Origin: Sycobia sp. Sy_11 | Lineage: Eukaryota > Arthropoda > Insecta > Hymenoptera > Epichrysomallidae | DNA: 64,000 nt | Assembly: GCA_018907035.1 (NCBI GenBank) | Contig: JACCIC010000052.1 | Coordinates: 744,001-808,000, forward strand | Direction: 5' to 3' | Part shown: positions 10,990-21,182 of the stretch, piece after piece | Layout: each line of letters opens with the position of its first letter | How positions within the stretch are numbered: position 1 is the first letter of the stretch | Position numbers and translations under genes: made by a program | The notes under the pieces: model-generated | What the model saw: only the letters and a program-made list of their open reading frames with translations | Told to the model about the DNA's origin: nothing | The model's database searches: none

Positions 10990-12150
10990 AGAGCGATCCC
11001 GAAAGCTATCCAGATTTTTGTATTAAAAATGGACGACTATACAAACACATTTTACATACCTTAGATTTCAACGATACGAGTGAAAATCTACAGTGGAAAG
11101 TTGTGTGCCTAGAGCTGAACAAAATAGAGTTTTAAATGAAGTACACAATGATTCAACTGCCGGACATTTAGGAATTACGAAAACACTAATAAAAATATCT
11201 AAAAGTCATTTCTGGCCTGGAATACTCCGTACGACGGCTAAATATATGCGAAATTGTCAGAACTGTCAAAAGTTTAAATCGCAACAACAAACACCAGCCA
11301 GTAAACTACATGCAACGCTAGTCGAACAGCCTTGGGATATTGTGGCTGTAGATCTCATCGGACCACTTCCGAGATCAACAAAATTAAATATATGGCTATT
11401 GATAATGCAAGACAAATTTACGAAATGGATTAAATTAAAACCACTCAGTCACACTACGTTTTGGCTGCCCGACAATAATTATTTCCGATAATGGGAGACA
11501 ATTTATCTCCAAAGAATTCACAACTATGCTGCAAAAAACCGGAATACAGCATAGGAGAACACCACCGTACACACCATAGTGTAATCCAGTAGAAAAAGCA
11601 AATAATGTAATTAAAACTATGGTTTCCCAGTATATAGAAAAAAATCATAAGACGTCGGATAGTCACTTACATGAGCTACAATTTGCTTATAATACCGCGT
11701 CATCCGAAACAACAGGTTTTACACCTGCTTACTTAAATTTTGGGCGTAAGTTAAGAGCCCCCGGATCTCTTTTTCAATTATAATATCTAGGATATCGAAT
11801 TAAGAATAACGTTACTACAGAAAACCTTATAAAGAGATTACAAGAAACAATCGAACTCGTTCGCAGCCAACTGGCAAAAGGCTTTCAAAAACAAAAACGA
11901 TATTACGACCTGAAACGATGAAATTAGAACCCCGAAATCGGAGATCTAGTATATAGACGATATTATGAACTATCTAATAAAATTGGAGCGTTTAACGCAA
12001 AACCAGCTCCAAAGTACATGGGTCCCTTTATTATCTTCAAGAAGAGATCCCCTGCCATGTTTGATTTGAAAGATAATAAAAGCAAGATTATTAAACACAT
12101 ACATATAAAAGACCTACGAGAACATTATAATAAACCAGATAACATACCTC
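10990..12150 (+). pseudogene. Integrase of element A
   Basis: ORF 11093-11491 holds the HHCC zinc-binding domain (EVHNDSTAGHLG...RNCQNCQKFK) and the first catalytic Asp in VAVDLIGPLP. A frameshift near 11465 moves to the frame of SDNGRQF (second Asp, ~11484) and P-C-N-P-V-E-K-A-N (Glu, ~11590), with a TAG at 11577. Downstream LVYRRYYELSNKIGAFNAKP and APKYMGPFI resemble the GPY/F-like C-terminal module of gypsy integrases. Stops at 11782, ~11920, ~11926 and 12153 disable it. The frame continues without shift into the next feature. Confidence 0.85.
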
Positions 12151-12182
12151 CATGAAATTATTATATAAAGACTGCCCAGAAG

Positions 12183-12719
12183 CCCAAGAGTTTAGTTATA
12201 ATACAGCACCCTGACGAGCAGGAGTTCGGCCAGTGCTTTGTGGAAGTTAGTGTCCCAATCAGGTGTTATGAACTCCAATTCCATGCTCTGATTAATACTG
12301 GAGCACTAATGACCATAACGTCAGCGGAGGTAGGCAGAATCCTGGAAAGACGAGGAGCTCGTAGGGTATATGGAGAGACAGTCCTACATCTAAACCGGGA
12401 TCCACTATATACACCGAACTCTGTGAACATCATCTCCGCGTATACCTTAGAGGTGGAATAAACCTGCAAAAATAAAATTAAGATTAGTAATTTCGCCATA
12501 ATACCGGAACAACCTGTAGATATAATCTTCGGTATGAGCGAAATCTCTAAGATCGGCTACAGATTTCTATGGCAAATAAAGAGTACAGCAGCTCAGGACA
12601 GGCGTAGGGAACGTAGACGTCATCACCGAAAAGAACAACGAAGAGCTATTGAAAGAGTAGAAGATGAAGGCATCTACAGCGCCACAGACTCCAAAGATCC
12701 TAGCACCGACAACCATTAA
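12183..12719 (+). pseudogene. Second retropepsin-like domain fused after integrase
   Basis: In the same frame as integrase, after a stop at 12153-12155, the sequence reads VIIQHPDEQEFGQCFVEVSV, then HALINTGALMTITSAEVGRIL, and after a single TAA at 12459-12461, ISNFAIIPEQPVDIIFGM and SKIGYRFLW. The pattern beta-strand, h-h-N/D-T-G-A, then FxIIPxxxxDIIhGM is that of retropepsin-like domains, with Asn instead of the catalytic Asp. The tail (12590-12719) is Arg/Glu-rich and ends at TAA 12717. Pol of gypsy elements normally has one protease, before RT. I infer a C-terminal duplicate or capture; a diverged structural domain is the alternative. Confidence 0.5.
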
Positions 12720-13329
12720 CCCTGTAAGAGAAAGAAGTATTAGAATTAATACTATAAATAAATATAATAATTAATATATAATTAATAATATAATTAATAT
12801 ATATATTACATAATACTGGCCCGCGACTCATTGTTAATAATTCAAATAAATGTAAAAGTAATATGCAAAAAAAAACTAAGAAATTTTATTTATTTATGTC
12901 TATTTATTATATGAACTATTTATGTTTAGACGTATTTAGTTATTTACGTAAATAACAAATATTGATTCAGAATCAAACGTTAAATAAATAAAATTTCCGA
13001 CACGAATAAAATACCGAAATAGAGTTACATACTTATAAAACTATACGTATATGTCCGAAATGTATATACATATGAAAAGAAATCGTTTTAGAATCCGATG
13101 TCAGATATGTGCATATTTATATTAAATCAAATTATTATATATATTATAATTATACTTCATAAAAGTCAATGCCCTCTAAGGAAAAATAGAAAAGTAACCT
13201 CCGGAAGGTTAAATTTTAATTTAAATTTAAATTTAAATCAGAATTAGAACTAAAAAAAAGTACATTTTCAGTCCTGATTAAGTAGTCGTGGTGAACACAT
13301 ATCACAAAATTTTTTAATTTTTTCAAAAA
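12720..13329. other. AT-rich spacer between pol and ORF3 of element A
   Basis: Very AT-rich with no open frame of note. It ends in TTTTTTAATTTTTTC just before the ATG at 13330. No polypurine tract could be recognised here or before the 3' LTR. Confidence 0.5.
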
Positions 13330-13812
13330 ATGTTCCGAAAACAATTAACCCGAGCGCAGCGCGACCTGCTCGTCGCAAAACAAGAATTGAGTAATATGCT
13401 ACGCATACCTCTGCGTCCGCGCCTAGTTGTGCCGCCTATACGGCTGCCTCGTCGTCAGCTAGATGAAAAACCACCATCTTCCACCATCGAAACACGATCG
13501 ACTCCCGCGGTTTTACCACCACCACCGTGGATCTACGAGGCCGACGTGCCTCCAGGCGGCGACGAGTAGCCCGCGCTGCCTACCGATGCTCGAGTACCGG
13601 GCCCGCCTCAACCAGTACTGTCATTGCTTCCACTGACCGGCGACGAAAACCGCTTGGGAATGCCGTCAGTTCCTGCACCAGAATACAAGCCGCACGGCTT
13701 GACACCGATGGATGACTCGCGCCCATGGCTAGCATTCATTTATGATGAAGAAGCGACTTTGTTTTTTCGTCTGGGAGCCGTGCGGCATCGTCAATGGATT
13801 GGGAACCAATAA
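13330..13812 (+). pseudogene. Proline-rich ORF3 of element A, 160 codons with one stop
   Basis: A single frame runs from ATG 13330 to TAA 13810-13812 with one internal TAG at 13567-13569. It is GC-rich against its AT-rich flanks, which suggests past coding selection. The N-terminus is basic and helical (QLTRAQRDLLVAKQELSNML), the middle is Pro/Arg-rich (PPIRLPRRQ, VLPPPPWIYE), the C-terminus more ordered (DSRPWLAFIYDEEATLFFRL). It occupies the env position but shows no signal peptide or membrane anchor. Function unknown. It stops exactly at the 3' LTR edge. Confidence 0.45.
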
Positions 13813-14565
13813 TTTAATTATAAAAGGGCCTGCAAAAGATAAAATCAGGGAGTTCGTCCAGTGAACCAGCTGACCCGAAGTCGTATTACTTGAACTCCTT
13901 CCGGAGCTAACTCTTGTCCAGAGCTCGATTAATCCTGACCAAATTTATCACTACCGAAATTATTAACTTGATCTCTGTTGCGAGGCGCTCCTCAAAATAC
14001 AGACGGTTAATAATTTTACCTTACCCGAAGAGAACGTGATCCTGGTTGCGAGGCGCTCCTCAAAAGACCAGCATTTCTCTTATCCTGTAAAATTCTATTA
14101 CCTATTAACTCTTGATCCTGGTTGCGAGGCACTACGCAAAAGACCAGCTGAGTTAATTTCACCTTAGTTTTTACCTGGAATAAAATCTACCTGATACAGT
14201 TAAATTCCCCGCGTGGAAAATAGCACCGATTTTCCGTGCGGAAAATAGCGCCGGATTAATTAAATTTCACGGAAACTAGCGTGCGGTTAAATAAATTGTA
14301 TTATTACGAGTTTATAAGTCTAGTTTATTAAGTTTTTTACTAAGTTTATTAAGTAATTATTTTCTTTTTTTTTGTTACAGAACCGTGACAGTTTGGATTA
14401 TCTTACTTTGAATAAATTTATTTTTATATTTTTCAAAACAAAATATACTGTGTTATAAAATTATTTTCCCGATCCGCCATCCAATTTCGAATATACTTCC
14501 TCTCCTCTCAAATTACCCTGGAAAAATACCGCGTAAGCTATCTCGAGGAGGATAGGAACGTTACA
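13809..14565 (+). repeat. 3' LTR of element A
   Basis: It is homologous to the 5' LTR across almost its whole length and ends with GGAACGTTAC. It has an intact TATAAAAG (13819-13826), the three hairpins (13958-14157), a pyrimidine tract ending in CAG (14378-14380) and AATAAA (14411-14416). The leftmost ~30-50 bp shared by the other two copies is missing or replaced. Confidence 0.85.
13958..14157 (+). other. Three-hairpin RNA-structure array in LTR copy 2
   Basis: Hairpins at 13958-14015, 14028-14081 and 14104-14157. Outer stems are AATTATTAAC/GTTAATAATT, AAGAGAA/TTCTCTT and ATTAACTC/GAGTTAAT. Middle stems are TCTGT/ACAGA in the first and CTGGT/ACCAG in the others. The inner GAGG-CGCT-CCTC loop is exact in the first two; the third core reads GAGGCACTACGC and has lost its inner stem. 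Confidence 0.8.
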
Positions 14566-15646
14566 TGTATCAAGTAACCCCTTGTAAATAAAGAGTATCA
14601 ATGTGCGAAGAGTTTATTCCTTATGTTTAATTATTCATTAATTTGTAGGTAAGCAGTGAAAGTTATTATGTATTTTTTTTTATTGAAAGGTTCGGTCTTA
14701 AAACAAACAGTTCATATGGTTCACAGTAAGCTTGTAAACCAAATCAAACAAATGACTTTTTGAAGTATGGCATGCAGAATATCTTAAAAGAAAATGGGAT
14801 AACAGATTGAGTTACCAATGCATAAAGAAAGCGGAAATCTCTGATAACTGATTGTTCAAAATGTTAAAAATAAGTTATTGGTCCAGACGAACTTCATCAC
14901 GATGCTAAATATAAAAATGGTACTAATTCAACAAACAGAAGAAGAATATTAAATAACACTTTTCAACTTGGATACATTGTTAAAAACAAAATAACTCTTT
15001 TATATTCAAAGAAAGGTAGATAGTTCTGGTAACGATAAACTATTGATACTTATAAGCAATGTCGAGAATAACTTTGATTATAATGGAATAGAGAGAATTG
15101 TAAAATATTCGTTTAGATTCACAGCTATCTCGAACTTCAGAAGCTGTTATGTCATGAAATCTTGGTATATAGTTAAAATATTAATTATGTTAAACCATTT
15201 GATTTAATTAACTCGAACATGAGACCAAAAAGAAAGAGACCAAATATATCAGGATATATTTATTATTAATGGGATATTTCTAAATAAATGATTACTTATA
15301 TCAGTATAATGTTCAAGGATGAAAGGTTGCAAACTTTCATACAAATATATTAGTCAATAATATATTCTACTTTTAATGATATGCTATTGATAAGTGGTTG
15401 AAAGTGATTTGAAATTTAATGTTAATTATTCTTAATTAGTAATGGAAATTTTTTTGTAAAATATCAATCGATAATCAATATTAATTACTAGGTTTCTAAC
15501 TAAAGTTAATAAGTAATACTGAAATATTGAATTATACAATTTTATTATTATATTTTATTATTAAAGAATTAAAGTTAATAGTTAAAGTTAATAATTGCTT
15601 GTTATACATAGAGAGAATACAGATATTAATAATAACCTTCTCTTTC

Positions 15647-15648
<2 letters not shown>
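14566..15648. other. AT-rich DNA without recognisable gene
   Basis: No open frame, splice-flanked exon or transposon domain is recognisable on either strand. Confidence 0.55.

Positions 15649-15703
<55 letters not shown>
15649..15703. repeat. (TA)n microsatellite
   Basis: About 27 uninterrupted TA units. Open frames of repeating Tyr-Ile on both strands here are artefacts. Confidence 0.95.
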
Positions 15704-15705
<2 letters not shown>

Positions 15706-18302
15706 GTCAAATATATTTTCCATAAAAATACATATAAAACCTGGTTGTTGAACAGACGAAGAGTAATTATAGTTTATTTACAAAGTTGAAAACACCGAGT
15801 CCGATTAGTCCTTTCTAATAGATTTATTAAATTAAAATTGTACAAGCGCAACAAGTAATCAAGAAAATCTTCTAACAGCGATAGCGAACACAAATAGATA
15901 ATAATAAGTAACGTTAGATTAGTATATATTTTTTTGTTTAGTATGGTAGTACGTAAACTCATAAACATCATTAGTAATGTATTCGTAAGTATAATCCTGA
16001 TAAGGATTTCCTGTATAAGTACAGATTGTATAACGCATTGTACTACGCTACTCGTTTGTATTGGTATTTCATTTCTGCGCATATATAACAATATTAACAG
16101 AGAGAAAGAATATACTTTGATCAGTTGCAAAATAACCATTCAACGAGTGAGCTTTACAAAAATATCAAATTAGAACTTGAGAGGAACGAAACAGAAATAT
16201 GAAGGGGCATCTTCTCCGATCTAATTTCACAAGAGCTTACGATTATATCCCCGATGGTCGGTTTATTGAAAACTTTATTATTATACTTTGTAACGGGGTG
16301 CTTACAGGGATAGCTACGGTCCTGGTACCTTCTTTTACTTCTGTAGGCCGTTACAATAATTATAGGACTTACCTCTCATGAATTATCTACGACTACCAAG
16401 GCTTCACTTACCTTGGCAATAAAGAATTATTAAATTGTTTAAACAATTAATTATTAATAGGAATTTTCTGTTTTACTTCCACTTGTCCTATAAATATTCT
16501 TCAATTCTTGAGGGAAGTTAAAATCACAGTAATTGTTTATTATTAAATAATAAATAATATTAATATTATTAATATTAATAACTACTGTGATTCACCGCGG
16601 AGGCAGCAGGGTTCTGAATCGCCAATATCAGAATTTATTGGTTTGAATAAGAAAAATATTGATAATTTATTATAACAATTTAAATATATTTATTAACTTA
16701 AAAAATGATATTATAAATGATTATTTAATTGCCTAAGTACACCCGCAACCCTATTAGTTTATTGAGTGTGATTTAGTCGAGAATAAATACAATTTAAATT
16801 CTATTGAAATTCAAATTTCGCGCGCTTTATTTTAACCTAATACGGTCTTCAAGCGCTAGGAGTCGCTACTATAACTTATTATATTTTAGTTGCGCGAATC
16901 TCTCTCGACTACTTATATGCGCGGGCGGAATACACCATCGCACTCACACACGTATAAGCTAATCACACTCCCGGCTGTACCTCTGTGTGTGTACAATTTC
17001 CGCTCGAGTTTGTTATAAACACACACAAGCTAATCGAACGGTTATTCTACCTATATTTTTTTAATTAGCGTATATAAATCCACATATCATGCACGCAGTT
17101 TGACGAATTTTTTTAATGAGAAATAATTCCCGCACGATTATTTATCTACGCAAGTACACGCAAGAACGCAATAGTTCGAATTAAATTTTCATATACCTGA
17201 TGATGTTCTAATATATTTGAACGACAGCTCACGTTGCGGGCCCGTTAATCTTCGGTCGATGATGTTAGCTCTCCTCTTATATTTATTTAAGCTGGTAAAA
17301 ATTGCTCAATTCTAAGAGCAACAATAACAAAAATGTCCAACCACCAACAACAACCAAAATAATAACCAAAACAACGGCAACGATGCAACAGCAATAAATC
17401 GAAAAAAATAAAACTTTAAATAACTCAATATTTCGGAATAACCAAGTAACAATTCAAATGGTAAAGAACAGTGAAAACTCCCTTTAGCTTTGACTCTCGA
17501 AAATCAACTAACTGACTTTTTCCCCCACTCCCTTACCTCCAACTAGAATTCGAAAGCGGCTATAACTAGCCGTCTATCTCTCTCTAGTTCAAAACGAGCA
17601 CCTATACTTGGTGCCCGTTGCAACTTTTTAATTTTTAAATTATGGAATAATCATTACTTAAATTTTTCAATAAAATGCACCTTGAGATATATTGAAAATT
17701 GATTATGAACACTGAAATAAATTGAATCTTCATGCAACTGTATGGCCACATACATATTAAATAAACAATTTTTCACTGCAGGCACTAGTAAAATAAGCTT
17801 TATTTACATCCAAATATAATCAAAAAAATATAAAGATTTAAATTAGTCAAAATGATATTTGGGATCTAATTTCTCACTGCAAGAAAAACTTGTTATCTTA
17901 ATATTTAGAAAATTCCCTTGAGTAATAATAAAAGAAAAACAATTTCTAGTAATTAGTTTATAATTATAGTTCGTATTTCTTGTAGAGAGAAGGTTATATA
18001 ACTTCAGCCTTTATAAATTATTCTTTTAGTAGAAATATTTTACATGGTATTTCGAAGCTCTATTTGTATTATTTACAAAGTTAGTTACTTTTTCGAATAA
18101 CATTTTTTTATTATAAGAGAAACACTTGTCATAGTTTATTTTCTTTTTATGTGATTATGTCAATGAAAATCAAACATATTTCAATCACATTCTGCGTAAT
18201 TTGTAGAACTTAACTATAAATTATCATTAAAGAAAATATTCAACAATATCTCAAAATTTTTATGGAATCTGGGATAGTCACATCGATCAATCCCTTCAAA
18301 AG

Positions 18303-18306
<4 letters not shown>
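15704..18306. other. Unassigned AT-rich region with scattered GC-richer patches
   Basis: No protein domain is recognisable. The plus frame 16199-16381 and minus frame 15774-16139 look like chance frames. A GC-richer stretch at 16600-17600 holds CACACAC-type simple repeats and could be old LTR or UTR material, but no paired end was found. An inverted repeat lies at 16522-16592. Confidence 0.4.
16522..16592. repeat. 71 bp inverted repeat
   Basis: AATCACAGTA at 16522-16531 pairs exactly with TACTGTGATT at 16583-16592. The interior is almost pure A/T with further small palindromes (ATTATTAAATAATA, AATATTATTAATATT), so the whole segment can fold. Confidence 0.6.

Positions 18307-18366
<60 letters not shown>
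18307..18366. repeat. (TA)n microsatellite
   Basis: About 30 TA units, uninterrupted. Confidence 0.95.
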
Positions 18367-18369
<3 letters not shown>

Positions 18370-18849
18370 ATTTATGATATTTTTGCATTTTGTTCATATT
18401 AGTCTTTAAGTTTACTAGTAAATATATACAAGGTATAATCTTTCTAGAATAGTTAGTTTCATTATAGAATAATACCATTATAAAATTATATTTAATACGT
18501 AAGTAAGTATGTTTGTAACTATTGTATATAAGCATATTATTTCGAATAAGTTTTTAAAAAATTTTAAATAATTGCTACATCAGTGTTATAGTTCGTTGTG
18601 ATATATGCTAAAACAATAATTTATATATGTAAATTCTTGTAACATTATTGACACTGATACAAAAATGTTTGTATTGTTAGTTACTTCTTTCACTTCATAG
18701 GATTTATTTATTAATATTGATTAGTTTATTACGATTTTTTAGCATCCATTAGTCGAGTTGTTTATGTTCTATGTATTTATAGTATAATTTTATTTTTATT
18801 TTTTCTGAAATACATCTTTGACATTTTACTTTTAGGATTTACATTCTTT
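18367..18849. other. AT-rich DNA, possibly the 5' leader of the next element
   Basis: No coding signal. It directly precedes the ORF1 remnant of a CR1/L2-like element and may be its 5' UTR. Confidence 0.35.
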
Positions 18850-18857
18850 TTACTATT

Positions 18858-19721
18858 TTGTATGCGATTACTTTTACGTTTCACCCATTGACAGGGATAA
18901 GAAAATTTGTAATCTTTGTAAACAAGTATCCATTTCAAGTGCTATCTGCCCAGGTTGTTTGTGACTTTATCACAATTCTTGTGCTGAATGTGTCTCCAAA
19001 AATTCATCTGTTACTTATAGCAAGTATTGTTCCACTGTTCTTAGATATCCTATTAGATTAAATACTTCTTCAAATTCAAATATGTTTAATTCTACCACTG
19101 TAAATCATTTAAAGAATAGCACTGTGTTAGAATCTAATGATCTTAACCTTTCTGATAATGACACCTTCAATCTTAAATCACCTGATACTAAATTTATTCT
19201 TCAAGTCATAGGTAACCTAATATTAGCATTCACATCTGATATTGATGAAATAAACTCTTCTTCAAAGAATATTAATAATAAAATTAGTTCCACTGAATCT
19301 TGTACTACAGTAAATGAGCAAAATATAAATTCTTTAAAAAATTCAGTGGCATGTAATACCTCTGAGCTTATGTCTCTAGAAGGTAATGTTAAGCGTATTA
19401 ATAACTTTAATTTACTTAGCGTAGATCTTATAGCATTAGAAAATCAGATCTACAGCCATCAGTTTCTGAATTAATTAATATATAGCTAATGAATTGACTG
19501 CCAGATTGGATAGGTCTAGAAATTTAATAGTTTTTGGTCTAAATGAGTCTTCTGGAGAGAACATTGTTGTAAACGACACTAAAAATGTTAAGCAGATTTT
19601 TTCATGGGTTAGTAATATTTTAACTGATAACATTTCAACTCCTAGACTTGATAAAAAGTTTCGGGAGATCGTCCTTATTCAATATTACTTAGATTATCAA
19701 ACTCAGCTGATGTTATTATAG
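18858..19721 (+). pseudogene. ORF1 of the CR1/L2-like element (PHD-like finger, coiled region)
   Basis: One frame near 18895-19060 reads KKICNLCKQVS...ICPGC, a stop, then LYHNSCAEC...KYCS, a CX2C...CX2C...HX3CX2C arrangement like the PHD-type finger of CR1/L2-group ORF1 proteins. The frame runs on to 19474 through Ser/Asn-rich and coiled-coil-prone sequence. A second frame, 19494-19721, has RLDRSRNLIVFGLNES, typical of the RNA-binding domain that follows. ORF1 would chaperone element RNA. It has several stops and a frameshift. Confidence 0.6.
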
Positions 19722-19899
19722 TCTTAAATAATAAGGTTTTACCTTCAGATATTAAAATAACATCTGATAAGACTCCTGAATAAAGAAAATATATTGCTTC
19801 TTTATATAAAAAGGTTTCTGATCATAATAGTATTATTCTAATAAAAAATATATTAAATAACTTAAGGGCGTTTCGCATATAGTAGATGTACTGAATGAC

Positions 19900-20990
19900 T
19901 TGAGTAATATTACAAATCTTATAAATCATTGTCAACTATCTCAGGTTTCAAATGCATCTCAAAATGAAAGTAATTTGATAATTTACTATGAAAATATCCA
20001 ATATCTAAAAAATCAATTTACTGAATTTAAAACAAATTTTTATAGTGCTGCTTATTATCCCGATATACTCTATCTTACTGAAACCTGATTAATGAATCTG
20101 TTAATAGTTCTGAGCTCGCCTTGGACGATTTTATTATTTATCGCGACGACCGTTATAATACATGTAGATATTGTGGAGGAGATTTTCTTACTGCTCATTG
20201 CTTTGTACTTCTTGCTGATTTTAACTTACCTAATCATCTTCGAGTATTTCACCTTTATTTTTCATTCTACTTGTTATATTCTTCCAAATCCTTTAAATGT
20301 TACTAAAATTTTAAATGACACATTAACATCATTAGAACTATTTCAATATTATAAATCTCATCCCCAAAGATTATTCGCATGATTTAGCATTTCTACATAC
20401 TTTTATTTTATTTTTATTTTAACATAAAATGTAACTTTGTTAAATATTCTGTTAGTAGCTATTCTACCTTAAATTTCAATAAAAATAATTATAAGTTAAT
20501 TAATTCTTCTATTAAATCTATTGATTGGCAAGGCTTACTCAGCAATGACAATATCAACATTTGTATATCTGATCTTTATAATTCTATAAATCAAATCATC
20601 TCATCAAATACTCTTATAAGGAAAGATCATTATAACTCATATCCCAAATGGTTTCCGTCGCATCTTATGAATAATATTTCCAAGAAAAAATGTCATATAA
20701 TTTATAGACGACTATTCACATTAAAGCATTTTATAACTTTTAAAAACGCTAGAGTTATTTGTGCAAGAAAATCTCATCAGCTTTTTAAAAAATACATTTC
20801 AAAAATTGAAAACAGTATTCGAGATAAACTTAGTACATTTTGGAACTAAATTAATTCTTTAAAGAGTGTTACTGTTTTATCTACTGTTATGAAATATGGT
20901 GATTTGGAAGCCTATAACTACTCAGAAATTACGAACCTATTCGCCTCATTTTTCAGGTCTAATTACTCGCCATGCCTCACTCATTGTTGC
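19900..20990 (+). pseudogene. ORF2 5' part of the CR1/L2-like element (endonuclease and linker)
   Basis: The frame from 19900 reads YYENIQYLKNQF, YPDILYLTET then a TGA where Trp is expected, and in a shifted frame LNESVNSSELALDDF, YRDDR and ADFNLP (GDFN-type motif). These are AP-endonuclease signatures with an internal deletion. The 20440-20980 part reads SIDWQGLLS, YPKWFPSHL, KKKCHIIYRR, YISKIENSI and YGDLEAYNYSEITNLFASFF, the usual linker between endonuclease and RT. RT itself is missing. Confidence 0.65.
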
Positions 20991-21182
20991 AGACACATAC
21001 AGTGGTCCGGAACCCACTATATCCTTGAGGTTCACAAAAGTCGCACTGATGTACAGATCTACACCAAAAAGGAAAGATCAGCAATAATGAAAACTTTCGA
21101 AACACAACCGGCCGATGAAGTGAAAGCTAGGTGCGGCCGAGAATGTTTTTGTGTAACAAAGCATATCTGAGCGACCTTTGTT

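Larger units (their letters stand above)
6781..14565 (+). mobile_element. Gypsy-type LTR retrotransposon A, near full length, decayed
   Basis: Two closely similar direct LTRs flank an internal region in the order primer binding site, gag, protease, RT, RNase H, integrase, an extra retropepsin-like domain, then a separate proline-rich ORF. RNase H before integrase is the Ty3/gypsy order. The internal frames carry many stops and frameshifts and lost catalytic residues. The 3' LTR lacks about the first 30-50 bp present in the other two copies. I could not define a target-site duplication. Confidence 0.85.
18850..20990 (+). mobile_element. CR1/L2-like non-LTR retrotransposon, 5' half only
   Basis: It contains a Cys/His-finger ORF1 remnant and a damaged ORF2 with endonuclease fragments and the linker before RT, but no RT. 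It stops abruptly at about 20985 against unrelated sequence leading into an R1-like RT. That geometry suggests interruption or deletion rather than 5' truncation, because LINEs usually lose their 5' end. Domain order and motifs fit CR1/L2/Daphne-type elements; the exact clade is not resolvable by eye. Confidence 0.65.

Noticed and set aside
13624..13812. Second part of ORF3 as a separate gene starting at 13624
   Set aside because: It is in the same frame as 13330-13567 and separated by a single TAG, so one broken ORF is simpler.
15527..15789. Open frames of repeating Tyr-Ile on both strands (also at 18.3, 33.0, 40.8 and 47.9 kb)
   Set aside because: They are translations of (TA)n microsatellites with AT-rich flanks, with no domain or splice context.
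16600..17640. LTR candidate because of GC-richer composition and mixed simple repeats
   Set aside because: No paired copy, primer site or terminal dinucleotides could be found by eye.
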